The notes under the pieces: model-generated
The model's database searches: none
What the model saw: only the letters and a program-made list of their open reading frames with translations
Told to the model about the DNA's origin: nothing
Shown: positions 36,041-44,420 of the stretch, one piece after another
Layout of the letters: every line of letters starts with the position of its first letter
How positions within the stretch are numbered: the stretch's first letter is position 1
Position numbers and translations under genes: made by a program
Source: JBHIYN01 sp041984235
GTDB lineage: Bacteria > Pseudomonadota > Gammaproteobacteria > Ga0077536
Direction: 5' to 3'
DNA length: 64,000 nucleotides
Assembly: GCA_041984235.1 (NCBI GenBank)
Contig: JBHIYN010000004.1
Location: 124,001 to 188,000, forward strand

Positions 36041-36886
36041 ATGGATATCGGCGTCATCATCTTTCCGACCGACAAGGCTATCCAGCCGGTCGAGCTCGCG
36101 CGCGAGTGCGAGGCGCGAGGTTACGAATCACTGTGGTTCCCGGAGCACAGTCACATCCCGACCAGCCGCGAGACGCCCTGGGGTGGTCGCCCGGAGCTCG
36201 GCCCGCTGCCGGAAGAATACTGGCGCACGCACGACCAGTTCGTGGCACTGGCGGCGTGTGCCGCGGCGACCACGAAGCTGCGTCTCGGCACCGGCATCAC
36301 CCTGGTCGCGCAGCGCGATCCGATCTGGCTGGCGAAGGAGGTCGCGAGTCTCGACGTCATCTCCGGCGGCCGCTTCGACTTCGGCATCGGCTACGGCTGG
36401 AACGTCGAAGAGCTGCGCAACCACGGGATCGACTTCAAGCAGCGGCGCGAGATCCTGCGCGAGAACATCCTGCTGATGAAGGAGCTGTGGACCAGGGAGG
36501 AGGCGAGCTTCTCCGGCAAGCACATCCAGTTCGAGAAGAGCTGGGCCTGGCCCAAGCCCGCGCAGCAGCCGCACCCACCGGTGATCATGGGCGGCGCCGC
36601 CGGACCCAGGACCGCCGCGCACATCGCCGAGTTCTGCGACGGCTGGATGCCGCTCGGCGGTCTCTACGACTTCGAGGGCGGCCTCAAGCAGATCCACAAG
36701 GCGTGCAAGGACGTCGGGCGCGATCCGGACAGCGTGCACCTCGGCGTGTTCTTCGCCGCGCCACCGGAGGCGGACGCCATCGCGCCGCTGGCGGACAAGG
36801 GCGTGAAACGCGCCATCCTGCCGCTGCCGCCGGCCGGCGCCGATACCGTGCTGCCGATCCTGGACAAGTTCGCCAAGCTGATGTGA
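36041..36886 (+). CDS. Luciferase-like (LLM) oxidoreductase, F420- or FMN-dependent type
   Basis: 281 residues in a TIM barrel. Characteristic segments are ELARECEARGYESLWFPEHSH, TKLRLGTGITLVAQRDPIWLAKEVASLD, GRFDFGIGYGWN and PPVIMGGAAGPRTAAHIAE, as in the actinobacterial F420-linked LLM group. The cofactor (F420 or FMN) cannot be fixed from sequence. ATG 36041 follows a perfect GGGGAGGA site. Likely roles are oxidation of alcohols or monooxygenation of a hydrophobic substrate, but none is indicated. A very strong hairpin begins 8 bp after its stop. Confidence 0.88.
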   Translation: MDIGVIIFPTDKAIQPVELARECEARGYESLWFPEHSHIPTSRETPWGGRPELGPLPEEYWRTHDQFVALAACAAATTKLRLGTGITLVAQRDPIWLAKEVASLDVISGGRFDFGIGYGWNVEELRNHGIDFKQRREILRENILLMKELWTREEASFSGKHIQFEKSWAWPKPAQQPHPPVIMGGAAGPRTAAHIAEFCDGWMPLGGLYDFEGGLKQIHKACKDVGRDPDSVHLGVFFAAPPEADAIAPLADKGVKRAILPLPPAGADTVLPILDKFAKLM

Positions 36887-36894
36887 AGCCGCGT

Positions 36895-36927
36895 GCGGCG
36901 GTGCTCACGCGCAGTGAGCGCCGCCGC
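36895..36927 (+). terminator. 14-bp stem hairpin after the LLM gene
   Basis: The arm 36895-36908 pairs with 36914-36927 over 14 bp with a single G-U wobble and a 5-base GCGCA loop, 8 bp past the stop codon at 36884-36886. The stem is almost all G-C. No U run follows, so it is either a U-less terminator, an mRNA-protecting element, or a Rho-linked pause. Confidence 0.5.
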
Positions 36928-37010
36928 GCCCGCGCACGGTGTCAGCGCCTCCTGCGTCCCGGGCCGGCCCCTGCCGGCGGGCGCAAAGTATTGCACAATG
37001 GCGTGGCGTG

Positions 37011-37049
37011 GCAGACCCGTCCGGGGAACGCGTTACGGGTTCCCTCTGC
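37011..37049 (+). ncRNA. Candidate structured leader upstream of the cDPGS-like gene
   Basis: GCAGA (37011-37015) pairs with TCTGC (37045-37049), and GGGAAC (37024-37029) with GTTCCC (37039-37044), leaving an 8-base one-sided bulge and a 9-base loop. The gap from the LLM gene to the next start is 272 bp, long for this window. No known riboswitch core was recognised. Confidence 0.25.
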
Positions 37050-37158
37050 GCCGGCCCGCTGCGTGGCGCCTAACCGGCAGGGGGCTTTCGGCAGTGTCGC
37101 AGGCAGGTCCTTTCAGATCCGCATCCCGCGCTGAGCACGGCGCGCCGGAGCCGGGCAG

Positions 37159-38517
37159 GTGAGTTCGTCCGGCCGCGTGCGCCGGGTTGTCATCATGGGC
37201 GCCGCGGGTCGCGACTTCCACGATTTCAACTGCGTCTACCGTGACGATGCGAGACGCGTGGTCGTCGCCTTCACCGCGACCCAGATCCCGGACATCGCCG
37301 GGCGGCGTTATCCGCCGGAGCTGGCCGGCCCGCGCTACCCGCAGGGTATCCCGATAGTCGACGAGGCCGGGCTGGACGCCCTGTTGCGGCGCGAGCAGGT
37401 CGACGAGGTCGCCTTTGCCTACAGCGATCTCGCCCATGCCGAGGTCATGCACCGGGCGTCGCGCGTGCTCGCTGCCGGTGCGGACTTCGTCATGCCGGGA
37501 CCGGCGGCGACCATGCTGGACGCCGCCGTGCCCGTGATCGCGGTGTCGGCGGTACGCACCGGCTGCGGCAAGTCGCAGGTCACGCGCTGGCTGGCGCGCC
37601 TGCTGAAGGCGCACGGTCTCGCCGTCGCGGTCATTCGCCATCCCATGCCCTACGGAGACCTCGCGCGCCAGGGCGTGCAGCGCTTTGCCGACGCCGCGGA
37701 CCTGGATGCCGCGGAGTGCACCGTCGAGGAGCGCGAGGAGTACGAGCCCCACCTCGCCTGCGGCACGGTAGTCTTCGCCGGCGTCGACTACGCGGCCATC
37801 CTGGCACGCGCGGCGGGCGAGGCCGACGTCATCCTGTGGGACGGCGGCAACAACGACTTCCCCTTCGTGCGGCCGGACCTGCACCTGGTGCTGGTCGACC
37901 CGTTGCGCGCCGGCGACGAAACCTCGCACCACCCCGGTGAAGCGGTGCTGCGCATGGCCGATGTCGTGATCGCGGCCAAGACCAACTCGGCGGCCGAGGC
38001 GGACGTGCACGCGGTGCTGGACCACGCGCGCGCGGTGAACCCGGGCGCCGTCCGCGTGCGCGGCGCTTCGCCGGTGGTGCTCGACGATGCGCACGCCGTG
38101 CGCGATGCGCGCGTGCTAGTGGTGGAGGACGGACCCACCCTGACCCATGGCGGCATGGCCTACGGCGCGGGCTATGTCGCGGCGACCGCTGCCGGCGCGG
38201 GCGAAATCGTGGACCCGCGCGCGCATGCCGCCGCCGACATCGCGGCGGTCTACGCGCAGTATCCGCACATCGGCGCGGTGCTCCCGGCGGTCGGCTACCA
38301 CGCGCGCCAGCTCGCCGCGCTGGCGGCGACCATCAATGCCAGCCCTGCCGAGGTGGTCGTGTCCGGCACGCCCTGCGATCTCGAGCGCCTGATCACGATC
38401 GACAAGCCGGTGATACGCGCGCGCTACGAGTATGCCGAGGCCGACGACGGCCATGCGCTCGGCGACCAGGTCACCGCGTTCCTCGAACGCCGCGCGCTCA
38501 TTCCCGCCAGCGGGTGA
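37159..38517 (+). CDS. Cyclic 2,3-diphosphoglycerate synthetase-like NTPase (COG2403 type)
   Basis: 452 residues. The N-terminal Rossmann-like part starts VVIMGAAGRDFHDFN, the P-loop is TGCGKSQVTRW (Lys138) and the Walker B-like strand is VILWDGGNNDFPFVRPDLHL. This is the layout of archaeal cyclic 2,3-diphosphoglycerate synthetase and its bacterial homologues, often called predicted GTPases. The archaeal enzyme cyclises 2,3-diphosphoglycerate with ATP; the bacterial function is not settled. The GTG at 37159 is chosen because the first beta strand begins before the internal ATG at 37195. It overlaps the convergent carbamate kinase gene by 20 bp, a neighbour also seen with homologues. Confidence 0.75.
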   Translation: MSSSGRVRRVVIMGAAGRDFHDFNCVYRDDARRVVVAFTATQIPDIAGRRYPPELAGPRYPQGIPIVDEAGLDALLRREQVDEVAFAYSDLAHAEVMHRASRVLAAGADFVMPGPAATMLDAAVPVIAVSAVRTGCGKSQVTRWLARLLKAHGLAVAVIRHPMPYGDLARQGVQRFADAADLDAAECTVEEREEYEPHLACGTVVFAGVDYAAILARAAGEADVILWDGGNNDFPFVRPDLHLVLVDPLRAGDETSHHPGEAVLRMADVVIAAKTNSAAEADVHAVLDHARAVNPGAVRVRGASPVVLDDAHAVRDARVLVVEDGPTLTHGGMAYGAGYVAATAAGAGEIVDPRAHAAADIAAVYAQYPHIGAVLPAVGYHARQLAALAATINASPAEVVVSGTPCDLERLITIDKPVIRARYEYAEADDGHALGDQVTAFLERRALIPASG

Positions 38518-39430
38518 CGGCCGCGCCCGGCAGGACCCGGGTACCGGCGCTGCCGGCGAGCAGGGCGGCGGCGTCCCCGAGCGCGCCGATCGCGGCGAAG
38601 CTGCCGCCGGCGTCGACGAAATCGCAGGCCGCGCCGACTTTCGGCGCCATCGAGCCGGCGGCGAAGTCGCGGCTACGCAGGAGGGCGCTCGCGACCTCGG
38701 CCCAGGCGCGCGCAGCGTCCGCCGGCCAGCGCTCGTAGAGCGCGTCGACATCGGTCAGCAGCAGCAGCGCATCGGCGCCCAGCTCGCGGGCGAGCAGGGC
38801 GCTGGCGCGGTCCTTGTCCACCACTGCCTCGACCCCGAGCAGCGCACCGGACGCCTGCTGCACCACCGGCACACCGCCGCCACCGGCGCAGATCACGACC
38901 ACCCCGGCTTCCAGCAGGTGGGCAATCACGCCGAGCTCGACGATGCGCAGGGGACGCGGCGAGGCCACCGCGCGCCGCCAGCCGTCGCCGTCGGCGATCA
39001 GCGACCAGCCATGGCGCGCCGCGAGCTCGTGCGCCTCGGCCTCAGCATAGACCGGCCCGATCGGCTTGTCCGGCGCCGCGAAGGCCGCGTCGTCGGCGGC
39101 GACCTCGACCTGCGTGATCAGGGCCGCTGCGCGGCGCGGCGGCGGCAGCACGTTGTCGAGCTCCTGCTGCACGAGGTAGCCGATCATGCCTTCGGTCTCG
39201 GCGTCCAGCACGTCGAGCGGGTAGTGGCCGCCGCGGCTGCCCGGGCCGCGCTCCAGTGCGAGCAGGCCGACCTGCGGGCCGTTGCCGTGGGTGATGACGA
39301 GCTCGTGTTGTGCGGCGAGTGGTGCCAGGGCAGCCGCCGCGCGACGCACGTTGTCGCGCTGGGCGGCGGCACCGGGCGCTTCACCGCGGCGCAGCAGGGC
39401 GTTACCGCCGAGTGCGATGACCAGGCGCAT
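38498..39430 (-). CDS. arcC: Carbamate kinase
   Basis: 310 residues of the amino-acid-kinase fold: LVIALGGNALLRRGE at the N-terminus, LVITHGNGPQVGLLALE, EGMIGYLVQQELDN, the glycine-rich AGGGGVPV and the C-terminal AAGSMAPKVGAACDFV, all conserved in carbamate kinase. The enzyme interconverts carbamoyl phosphate and ADP with ATP, CO2 and ammonia, usually for ATP gain in arginine, agmatine, allantoin or purine breakdown. No arcA, arcB or allantoin gene is in the window, so the carbamoyl source is unknown. It is 15 bp after the aminotransferase stop reading leftward and so probably shares its transcript. Confidence 0.92.
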   Translation of the reverse strand: MRLVIALGGNALLRRGEAPGAAAQRDNVRRAAAALAPLAAQHELVITHGNGPQVGLLALERGPGSRGGHYPLDVLDAETEGMIGYLVQQELDNVLPPPRRAAALITQVEVAADDAAFAAPDKPIGPVYAEAEAHELAARHGWSLIADGDGWRRAVASPRPLRIVELGVIAHLLEAGVVVICAGGGGVPVVQQASGALLGVEAVVDKDRASALLARELGADALLLLTDVDALYERWPADAARAWAEVASALLRSRDFAAGSMAPKVGAACDFVDAGGSFAAIGALGDAAALLAGSAGTRVLPGAAVTRWRE

Positions 39431-39445
39431 GGTGCAGGTCCGTGC

Positions 39446-40636
39446 TCACGCGCCGCGCCCGCCTGCCCACGCCTCGATGCGATCGAAGCCGGCATTGATG
39501 GCATCGTCGTCGACGCAGTAGGCGATCCGTACGTGGTGCTCGCCGGCCGGCCCGAAGCCGCTGCCGGGGGTGACGCAGACGCCGGCCTCGTCGAGCAGGC
39601 GCAGGGCGAACTCGCGCGCATCCCGGTGTGCGGCCTCGATCCGCGGGAAGACGTAGTAGGCACCCTCGGGGCGGGCGTAGGAGAAGACCTGTGGTACGCG
39701 GTCGAGCCGTTCGCAGACCAGTGCGCGGCGGCCTTCGAGGATGCGCGCGAACGCCGGCCACGGCTGCTCGGCGGCAGTCAGCGCGGCGAGACCGGCGACC
39801 TGGCTCACGCGTGGCGGACAGATGATGTTGGCGTCGTGCACCTTGAGCACCTCGTGCTTGAGGCCGTCGGGCAGGATCATGTAGCCGAGTCGCCAGCCGC
39901 TCATGGCGTAGGCCTTGGAGAAGGTGAACAGGTAGGCCACGTGATCGCGCAGTGACGTCTCGGCGGCGAGGTTGAACCAGCGATCGCGGTTGTCGTAGGT
40001 GAAGCGCGAGTAGGGATCGTCGAGCAGGATGGTGAAGCCGTGCTCGCGCGCCAGCCGGCCGACCGCGAGCAGGCTCGCGCGGTCGAAGATGCGCCCGGTG
40101 GGGTTGGACGGCGTGACCAGCACGATGGCGCGCGTGCGCGGCCCGATCAGCGTCTCCAGCGCTTCCAGATCGAGCGCCCAGCCGCGCTGCTCGTCCAGCG
40201 TCCAGTAGCGCGGCAGCGCGCCGCACAGACGGATCTGCTGCACGTGCGAGGTGAAGCCCGGATCGGTGACGATGACCTCGTCACCCGCATCCAGCAGCAC
40301 GTGCAGCAGCACGCTCATGCCCTGCATGTTGCCGGCGGTGACGACGACGTTGGCGTCGGGGTCGACCGCGACGCCGGTCTCGCGTGCATGGTGCGCGGCA
40401 ACCGCGGCGCGCAGCGGCACGAGGCCGTCGGGCAGTGAGTAGCGACCAATCTCGGGATCGTCGTCGAAGGCCGCCGCGACCGCGGCGCGGATCGGCGCCG
40501 GGGTCGGGAAGGAGGGCACACCCCAGGCCAGCGACACGGAGCCCGGCACGCGCGCCGCGCGCATCGCCATGTCCTTGATCACCGAGAGCTCCATACCCTC
40601 GACGTTGGCGCCCACGTGGAACGGGTGCGTGGCCAT
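39446..40636 (-). CDS. Class I/II pyridoxal-phosphate aminotransferase
   Basis: 396 residues of PLP fold type I. The PLP lysine is Lys241 in TFSKAYAMSGWRLGYM. Other conserved elements are AGNMQGMSVLLHVLLDAGDEV, the NPTG substrate loop in VTPSNPTGRI and DDPYSRF. The subgroup is that of aspartate- and aromatic-type aminotransferases, with unknown amino donor. It is followed by carbamate kinase at a 15-bp gap, so the two may serve one nitrogen-releasing pathway. A GlxA-type regulator lies 95 bp upstream in the same orientation. Confidence 0.9.
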   Translation of the reverse strand: MATHPFHVGANVEGMELSVIKDMAMRAARVPGSVSLAWGVPSFPTPAPIRAAVAAAFDDDPEIGRYSLPDGLVPLRAAVAAHHARETGVAVDPDANVVVTAGNMQGMSVLLHVLLDAGDEVIVTDPGFTSHVQQIRLCGALPRYWTLDEQRGWALDLEALETLIGPRTRAIVLVTPSNPTGRIFDRASLLAVGRLAREHGFTILLDDPYSRFTYDNRDRWFNLAAETSLRDHVAYLFTFSKAYAMSGWRLGYMILPDGLKHEVLKVHDANIICPPRVSQVAGLAALTAAEQPWPAFARILEGRRALVCERLDRVPQVFSYARPEGAYYVFPRIEAAHRDAREFALRLLDEAGVCVTPGSGFGPAGEHHVRIAYCVDDDAINAGFDRIEAWAGGRGA

Positions 40637-40731
40637 GCTCGGGCTCCGTGTACGCGGCGCTCATACCGCGTTCCGACTGTAACCGCGTGCGGCAGCGGCG
40701 CACCTGCGCCCGATCAAGTCCGCGTGTTCGC

Positions 40732-41715
40732 TCAGTCGGCGGGCAGGGCGCGGAAGCGGAAGCTCTCGCGGTAGCGCGAGGGCGTCATGCCGACGTGACG
40801 CTTGAACAGGGTGCGGAAGAAGCCGGCATCGGCGTAGCCGACCTTGGCCGCGATGCGGTCGATGGGATCGCCGTCGTTCTCGAGCAGGCGGCGCGCGGCG
40901 TTGAGGCGCAGCTTCTGCAGGTAGACCTTGGGCGAGTCGCCGAAGGTCTCCTGGAAGCGGCGGTAGAAGGTACGCCACGACATGCCGAACTCGCGCGCAA
41001 GGGTCTCGAAATGCACCGGCTCATGGAAGTGGCCGAGGATCCAGCTCTCGACCTCGGCCATCAGCGGCTGGCTCGCGGCGGGTGCATTCAGCAACGGCGG
41101 CGGCAGCTGCTGGCGTACGCGGGGCAGGTCGGTCAGGAACCATTGCGCACATTCGAGCATGGCGTCGCGGCCGCAGTAGCGGCCGATGATGTAGAGGGTG
41201 AGATCGACCGTCGCGCTGGCGCCGCAGCACGAGAAGATGCCGTGGTCCTCGATCACCATGCGGTCGGCGGTCCAGTGCGTGTGCGGCCAGCGCGCGCGCA
41301 CTTCCTCGATCAGGCTCCAGTGCATGGCCACGCTGCGCCCGTCGAGCAGTCCGCCGTGGGCGAGCAGGGCCTGGGTCGGACACACGGTCGCGATCTCGGT
41401 GCCGCGCGCGCGCTGCTCGCGCAGCCAGCCGAGGACGCTGCCGTTGCCGGTGATGACTTCGTCCACGTTGCACGGCATGCCGGCGAGGAACACCAGGTCG
41501 GCGTCGGCGACATGCTCGATCGAATCCGCCGGGGTGATGGTGACGCAGCCGCCGCAGGTCACCGCGGTGCCGTCCTTGCTCACCAGCGAGAGGGTCAGCG
41601 GCGTCGTTTCGGCGACCTTGGCGCGGGCGAATTCGAGCAGCTCCAGCGGTGCGGTGATGGTCGAGGCGTTGCCGCCGTCGAAGGAGACGAGGGCGATGTG
41701 GCGGTGTTTCGGCAT
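40732..41715 (-). CDS. GlxA-family transcriptional regulator (DJ-1/PfpI domain plus AraC HTH)
   Basis: 327 residues. The N-terminal 170 form a DJ-1/PfpI-like domain (HIALVSFDGGNASTITAPLE, DLVFLAGMPCNVDEV and the TVCPTQALLAHGGLLDGRSV elbow with Cys). The C-terminal 100 hold an AraC/XylS helix-turn-helix (EFGMSWRTFYRRFQETFGDSP and AKVGYADAGFFRTLFKRHVG). GlxA-type regulators commonly activate catabolic genes for amines, betaines or amino acids in answer to a small ligand. It is divergent from the GST gene, so it may control that gene and the nickel-pincer block, and may also affect the aminotransferase genes downstream. No ligand is apparent. Confidence 0.9.
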   Translation of the reverse strand: MPKHRHIALVSFDGGNASTITAPLELLEFARAKVAETTPLTLSLVSKDGTAVTCGGCVTITPADSIEHVADADLVFLAGMPCNVDEVITGNGSVLGWLREQRARGTEIATVCPTQALLAHGGLLDGRSVAMHWSLIEEVRARWPHTHWTADRMVIEDHGIFSCCGASATVDLTLYIIGRYCGRDAMLECAQWFLTDLPRVRQQLPPPLLNAPAASQPLMAEVESWILGHFHEPVHFETLAREFGMSWRTFYRRFQETFGDSPKVYLQKLRLNAARRLLENDGDPIDRIAAKVGYADAGFFRTLFKRHVGMTPSRYRESFRFRALPAD

Positions 41716-41761
41716 GCGGTGACGGGCTTCCGATGCAGCGATCGCCGGGGCGATCCGGGGT

Positions 41762-41797
41762 TGGCGAATGTGCCTAGGAAATATGTCCTTTTCGCCA
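41762..41797 (+). promoter_or_regulatory. Inverted repeat in the GlxA/GST divergent region
   Basis: TGGCGAA (41762-41768) and TTCGCCA (41791-41797) form a perfect 7-bp inverted repeat 22 bp apart. The spacer is the most AT-rich part of the region and includes ATATGTCC, a possible -10. It could be an operator for the neighbouring GlxA-type regulator, though AraC-type proteins more often bind direct repeats. Confidence 0.35.
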
Positions 41798-41877
41798 GCT
41801 TGTGTCCATCCCGGTGCTCGGAGAGGATGCCCACATCAGCGGCAGGCGCCGCGTCGCGGGGAGGTTCAGGCTGCATC

Positions 41878-42585
41878 ATGGCGATCGAACTCTACGATCT
41901 CGCGGGGGCCGATCCGCGCTTCCTGTTCAGTCCGTTCAGCTGGCGCGTGCGCATGGCGCTGCTGCACAAGGGGCTGGCATTCGAGGTCGTGCCGTGGCGC
42001 TTCTCCGCGCGCGAGGCGATCGCCGCATCGGGCCACAGCGCGGTGCCGGTGATCCGCGACGGCGAGCGCTGGGTCGGCGACAGCTGGGAGATCGCGCGCT
42101 ATCTCGACGAGACCTACCCCGGGCGCCCGACCCTCATGGCCGGCAGCCTGGGCGAAGCCCATGCGCGGCTGGTGAGTGCCTTGTGCGGCAGCCTGGTGTT
42201 TCCCGCCGCGGTGCCCATCGCCGTCTACCAGGCCTACCGTCTGCTCGATGCCGACAGCCAGCCCTATTTCCGCGAAACCCGCGAGGCGATGTTCGGGGCG
42301 CGGCTGGAGGACATCAACGTCGACGAGCAGCGCGGACGCGAACAGCTCGCGGCCGCGCTGAGACCGTTCGACGAGGTCCTCGCGGCGTGCGACTACCTCG
42401 CCGGAGAGACCCCGTCCTACGCCGATTTCCTGCTGTTCGGCATCCTCAAGTGGATCGACATCGTCAGCAGCTACCCGGCGCTGGACGCCGGCAGTGCCGT
42501 CGGGCGCTGGTTCGACCGCCTCGACAACGCCTACGACGGCCACGCCGCCGGCGTGCCAACCGTGCGCGGGACCGCAGCCGCCTGA
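41878..42585 (+). CDS. Glutathione S-transferase family protein
   Basis: 235 residues in the cytosolic GST fold. The thioredoxin-like N-domain has FLFSPFSWRVRMALLHKGL, with the Ser-containing active-site region, then SAVPVIRDGERWVGDSWEIARYL, the cis-Pro and Ser/Thr glutathione contacts. The helical C-domain holds DYLAGETPSYADFLLFGIL, the hydrophobic capping staple. ATG 41878 is chosen by conserved start; a GGGGAGG ribosome site lies 11 bp before. It is divergent from the GlxA regulator and is followed by the unknown 594-residue gene after 50 bp, hence probably the first gene of that unit. The electrophile or disulfide it acts on is unknown. Confidence 0.87.
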   Translation: MAIELYDLAGADPRFLFSPFSWRVRMALLHKGLAFEVVPWRFSAREAIAASGHSAVPVIRDGERWVGDSWEIARYLDETYPGRPTLMAGSLGEAHARLVSALCGSLVFPAAVPIAVYQAYRLLDADSQPYFRETREAMFGARLEDINVDEQRGREQLAAALRPFDEVLAACDYLAGETPSYADFLLFGILKWIDIVSSYPALDAGSAVGRWFDRLDNAYDGHAAGVPTVRGTAAA

Positions 42586-42635
42586 CCCTGAAACCCGTCC
42601 CCCGGCGCCGCGCGCGCCGCACCAGGAGTGTCTCC

Positions 42636-44420
42636 ATGAACGACAGCACCGCCAGCCAACGCGAACAGGTCATCCTCGCCGCCGTCACCGGCGCCAACGC
42701 CAGCCCCAACTGGCTGACCAGCGACATGGTCGATGCCCTGCTCGGCGGCCACGGCATGCTCAACATCGCCGTCATCAACATCGCCGACGTGCTCGCCAGC
42801 GAGCTCAGGCGCGGTGCCGACATCAAGCTGCGCTTCGCCAACGCGCCGATGCAGCCGGTCGACGAGGTTCTGGGCAAGGCCATCGCCGCGGCGCGCGCGG
42901 CCGGCGCTGCACCGGCCAACGCGGCGCTGCTCGCGGCCGTGATGATGTATTTGACCGGCACCAAGGCGCAGGTCGGCATCCCCGCCGGCAACCGCAAGCT
43001 CGGCGCCAGTGCGCGCATGATCGCGGGGGTCGACCGTTGCGGTGTCGCGGCCATCCCGACGGCCAAGAAGAACAACAAGGTGTCCGGCTTCGCCGCGGCG
43101 ATGGCGGTGCACCAGGCGCTGATCGAGGGCAAGCTGTCGCCGGTCAGCGGCTACGACATGGCGGTTTCCGGCGGGCCCCTGATCGGACACGGCCGGCTCG
43201 GCGAGGACATCATCTTCCCGGCCATGGCCGAGAACGGTGCGCGCGTCGGCACCCAGGCGATGATGGACGCCATGGCCGGCGCCGGCATGAAGCCGCAGCC
43301 GCTGGACGCGGCGGTGTTCGGTGCCGCCGCGATCCTCGAGATCATCCATCCCGACGCCGACGTCGCCGAGGAATACGGCCCGCACGGCAAGGTCACCACC
43401 GCTTTTCTCGCCGGCAAGACCGCGGCCGAGACCGCCGGGCTGCCGGACAAGCTGACCGTGCGCATCACCGGGCAGGAGTACTCGACCGGCCAGGTCATCG
43501 GCGATCTCGGCCTGATCCTCAAGGACATCGGTGGCCCTACGGTGATCGGCATCATGGCGGTGCACGAGATCATGGGCATCTTCGCCGAGGGCATCGCCGG
43601 CTCGTCCGCCGGCCCGGTCAACCCGCCGCTGGGGCATGTCTGCACCGACGCCGTGATCGCGATGAAGTGCCTGCTCGAAGACGGCTCGACGCCGGAGTCG
43701 GTGGCGGTGCAGCTGCGCGATCGGCGCTACGACCTCGCCTTCGATCCGGAGACCTCGATGGTGGCGATGAACATCGTCGCCAAGAAGGCCGCGCAGCTGC
43801 GCAGCGGGCCGGTGACCAACGCCCTGATCCTGTCCTCCGAGCCGGTCCGCGCACAGGCCCTGTACCGGCGTGCGGCCAAGGCCTACGACGACCTGAGTGC
43901 GGGCAAGGATCTCGCCAGCGTGGTGCGTGAGCTCGACGATGCGCGCAAGGCGCGCGTCGAACAGCGGGTCGGTGCCTTTCTCAGCCGCATGACGGGCAAG
44001 GACGTCAGCATCCGCCTGACGCATGTCGGCCCGGGCGCGCGGCGCACGAGCAAGCTGGCGAAGGAGTGGTTCGCCTTCGACGCGCACATCGACGCCGAGG
44101 TCACCGTCGACGGGGTGACCACGCGGCTCGAGCGCTACTCGGATCAGATCATCCCCGACGTCGCCCTTGGCAAGCGCCAGGACATCGCCTGGGCGGTGCC
44201 CATGGTGGTGCCGCTGGCGAGCGAGATCCTGCTGGCATCCAACGTCATCATCAACGTCACCGTGCCGGCCGCGGTCGCCGCGGCCATGGGCCTGCACGAC
44301 CCGGACGAGGCCGGCGCCATCGCCCAGCGTGCCGGCTTCGTGTCCTCCGGCATCCCCGGCTCCAACGTCAATGCCGCGGCCGCGGCGCGCCTCGCGCTAC
44401 AGGTCATGCAGGTGCCATGA
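42636..44420 (+). CDS. Unrecognised 594-residue protein linked to nickel-pincer cofactor genes
   Basis: I do not recognise this protein. It has no signal peptide. Visible, probably conserved segments include NASPNWLTSDMVDALLGGHG, GVDRCGVAAIPTAKKNNKVS, GPLIGHGRLGEDIIFP, GGPTVIGIMAVHEIMGIFAE, PPLGHVCTDAVIAMKC and THVGPG. The His, Cys, Asp and Glu in these are candidate metal or catalytic residues. The second half (from residue about 450) ends in hydrophobic, Gly-Ala-rich helices. It lacks the sequence pattern of LarA-type (DUF2088) racemases. The TGA overlaps the ATG of a LarC C-terminal-like gene (ATGA 44417), then come larC, larE and larB, so a role as client or partner of the NPN cofactor is an inference. 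CAGGAG supports the start. Confidence 0.7.
   Translation: MNDSTASQREQVILAAVTGANASPNWLTSDMVDALLGGHGMLNIAVINIADVLASELRRGADIKLRFANAPMQPVDEVLGKAIAAARAAGAAPANAALLAAVMMYLTGTKAQVGIPAGNRKLGASARMIAGVDRCGVAAIPTAKKNNKVSGFAAAMAVHQALIEGKLSPVSGYDMAVSGGPLIGHGRLGEDIIFPAMAENGARVGTQAMMDAMAGAGMKPQPLDAAVFGAAAILEIIHPDADVAEEYGPHGKVTTAFLAGKTAAETAGLPDKLTVRITGQEYSTGQVIGDLGLILKDIGGPTVIGIMAVHEIMGIFAEGIAGSSAGPVNPPLGHVCTDAVIAMKCLLEDGSTPESVAVQLRDRRYDLAFDPETSMVAMNIVAKKAAQLRSGPVTNALILSSEPVRAQALYRRAAKAYDDLSAGKDLASVVRELDDARKARVEQRVGAFLSRMTGKDVSIRLTHVGPGARRTSKLAKEWFAFDAHIDAEVTVDGVTTRLERYSDQIIPDVALGKRQDIAWAVPMVVPLASEILLASNVIINVTVPAAVAAAMGLHDPDEAGAIAQRAGFVSSGIPGSNVNAAAAARLALQVMQVP

Noticed and set aside
36887..37158. Cobalamin riboswitch suggested by GGGGAAC in the leader
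   Set aside because: The B12-box and the other conserved blocks are absent.
41802..44420. Large frame extending the 594-residue protein upstream through the GST gene
   Set aside because: The GST gene occupies another frame with clear motifs, and CAGGAG plus ATG at 42636 gives a natural start.
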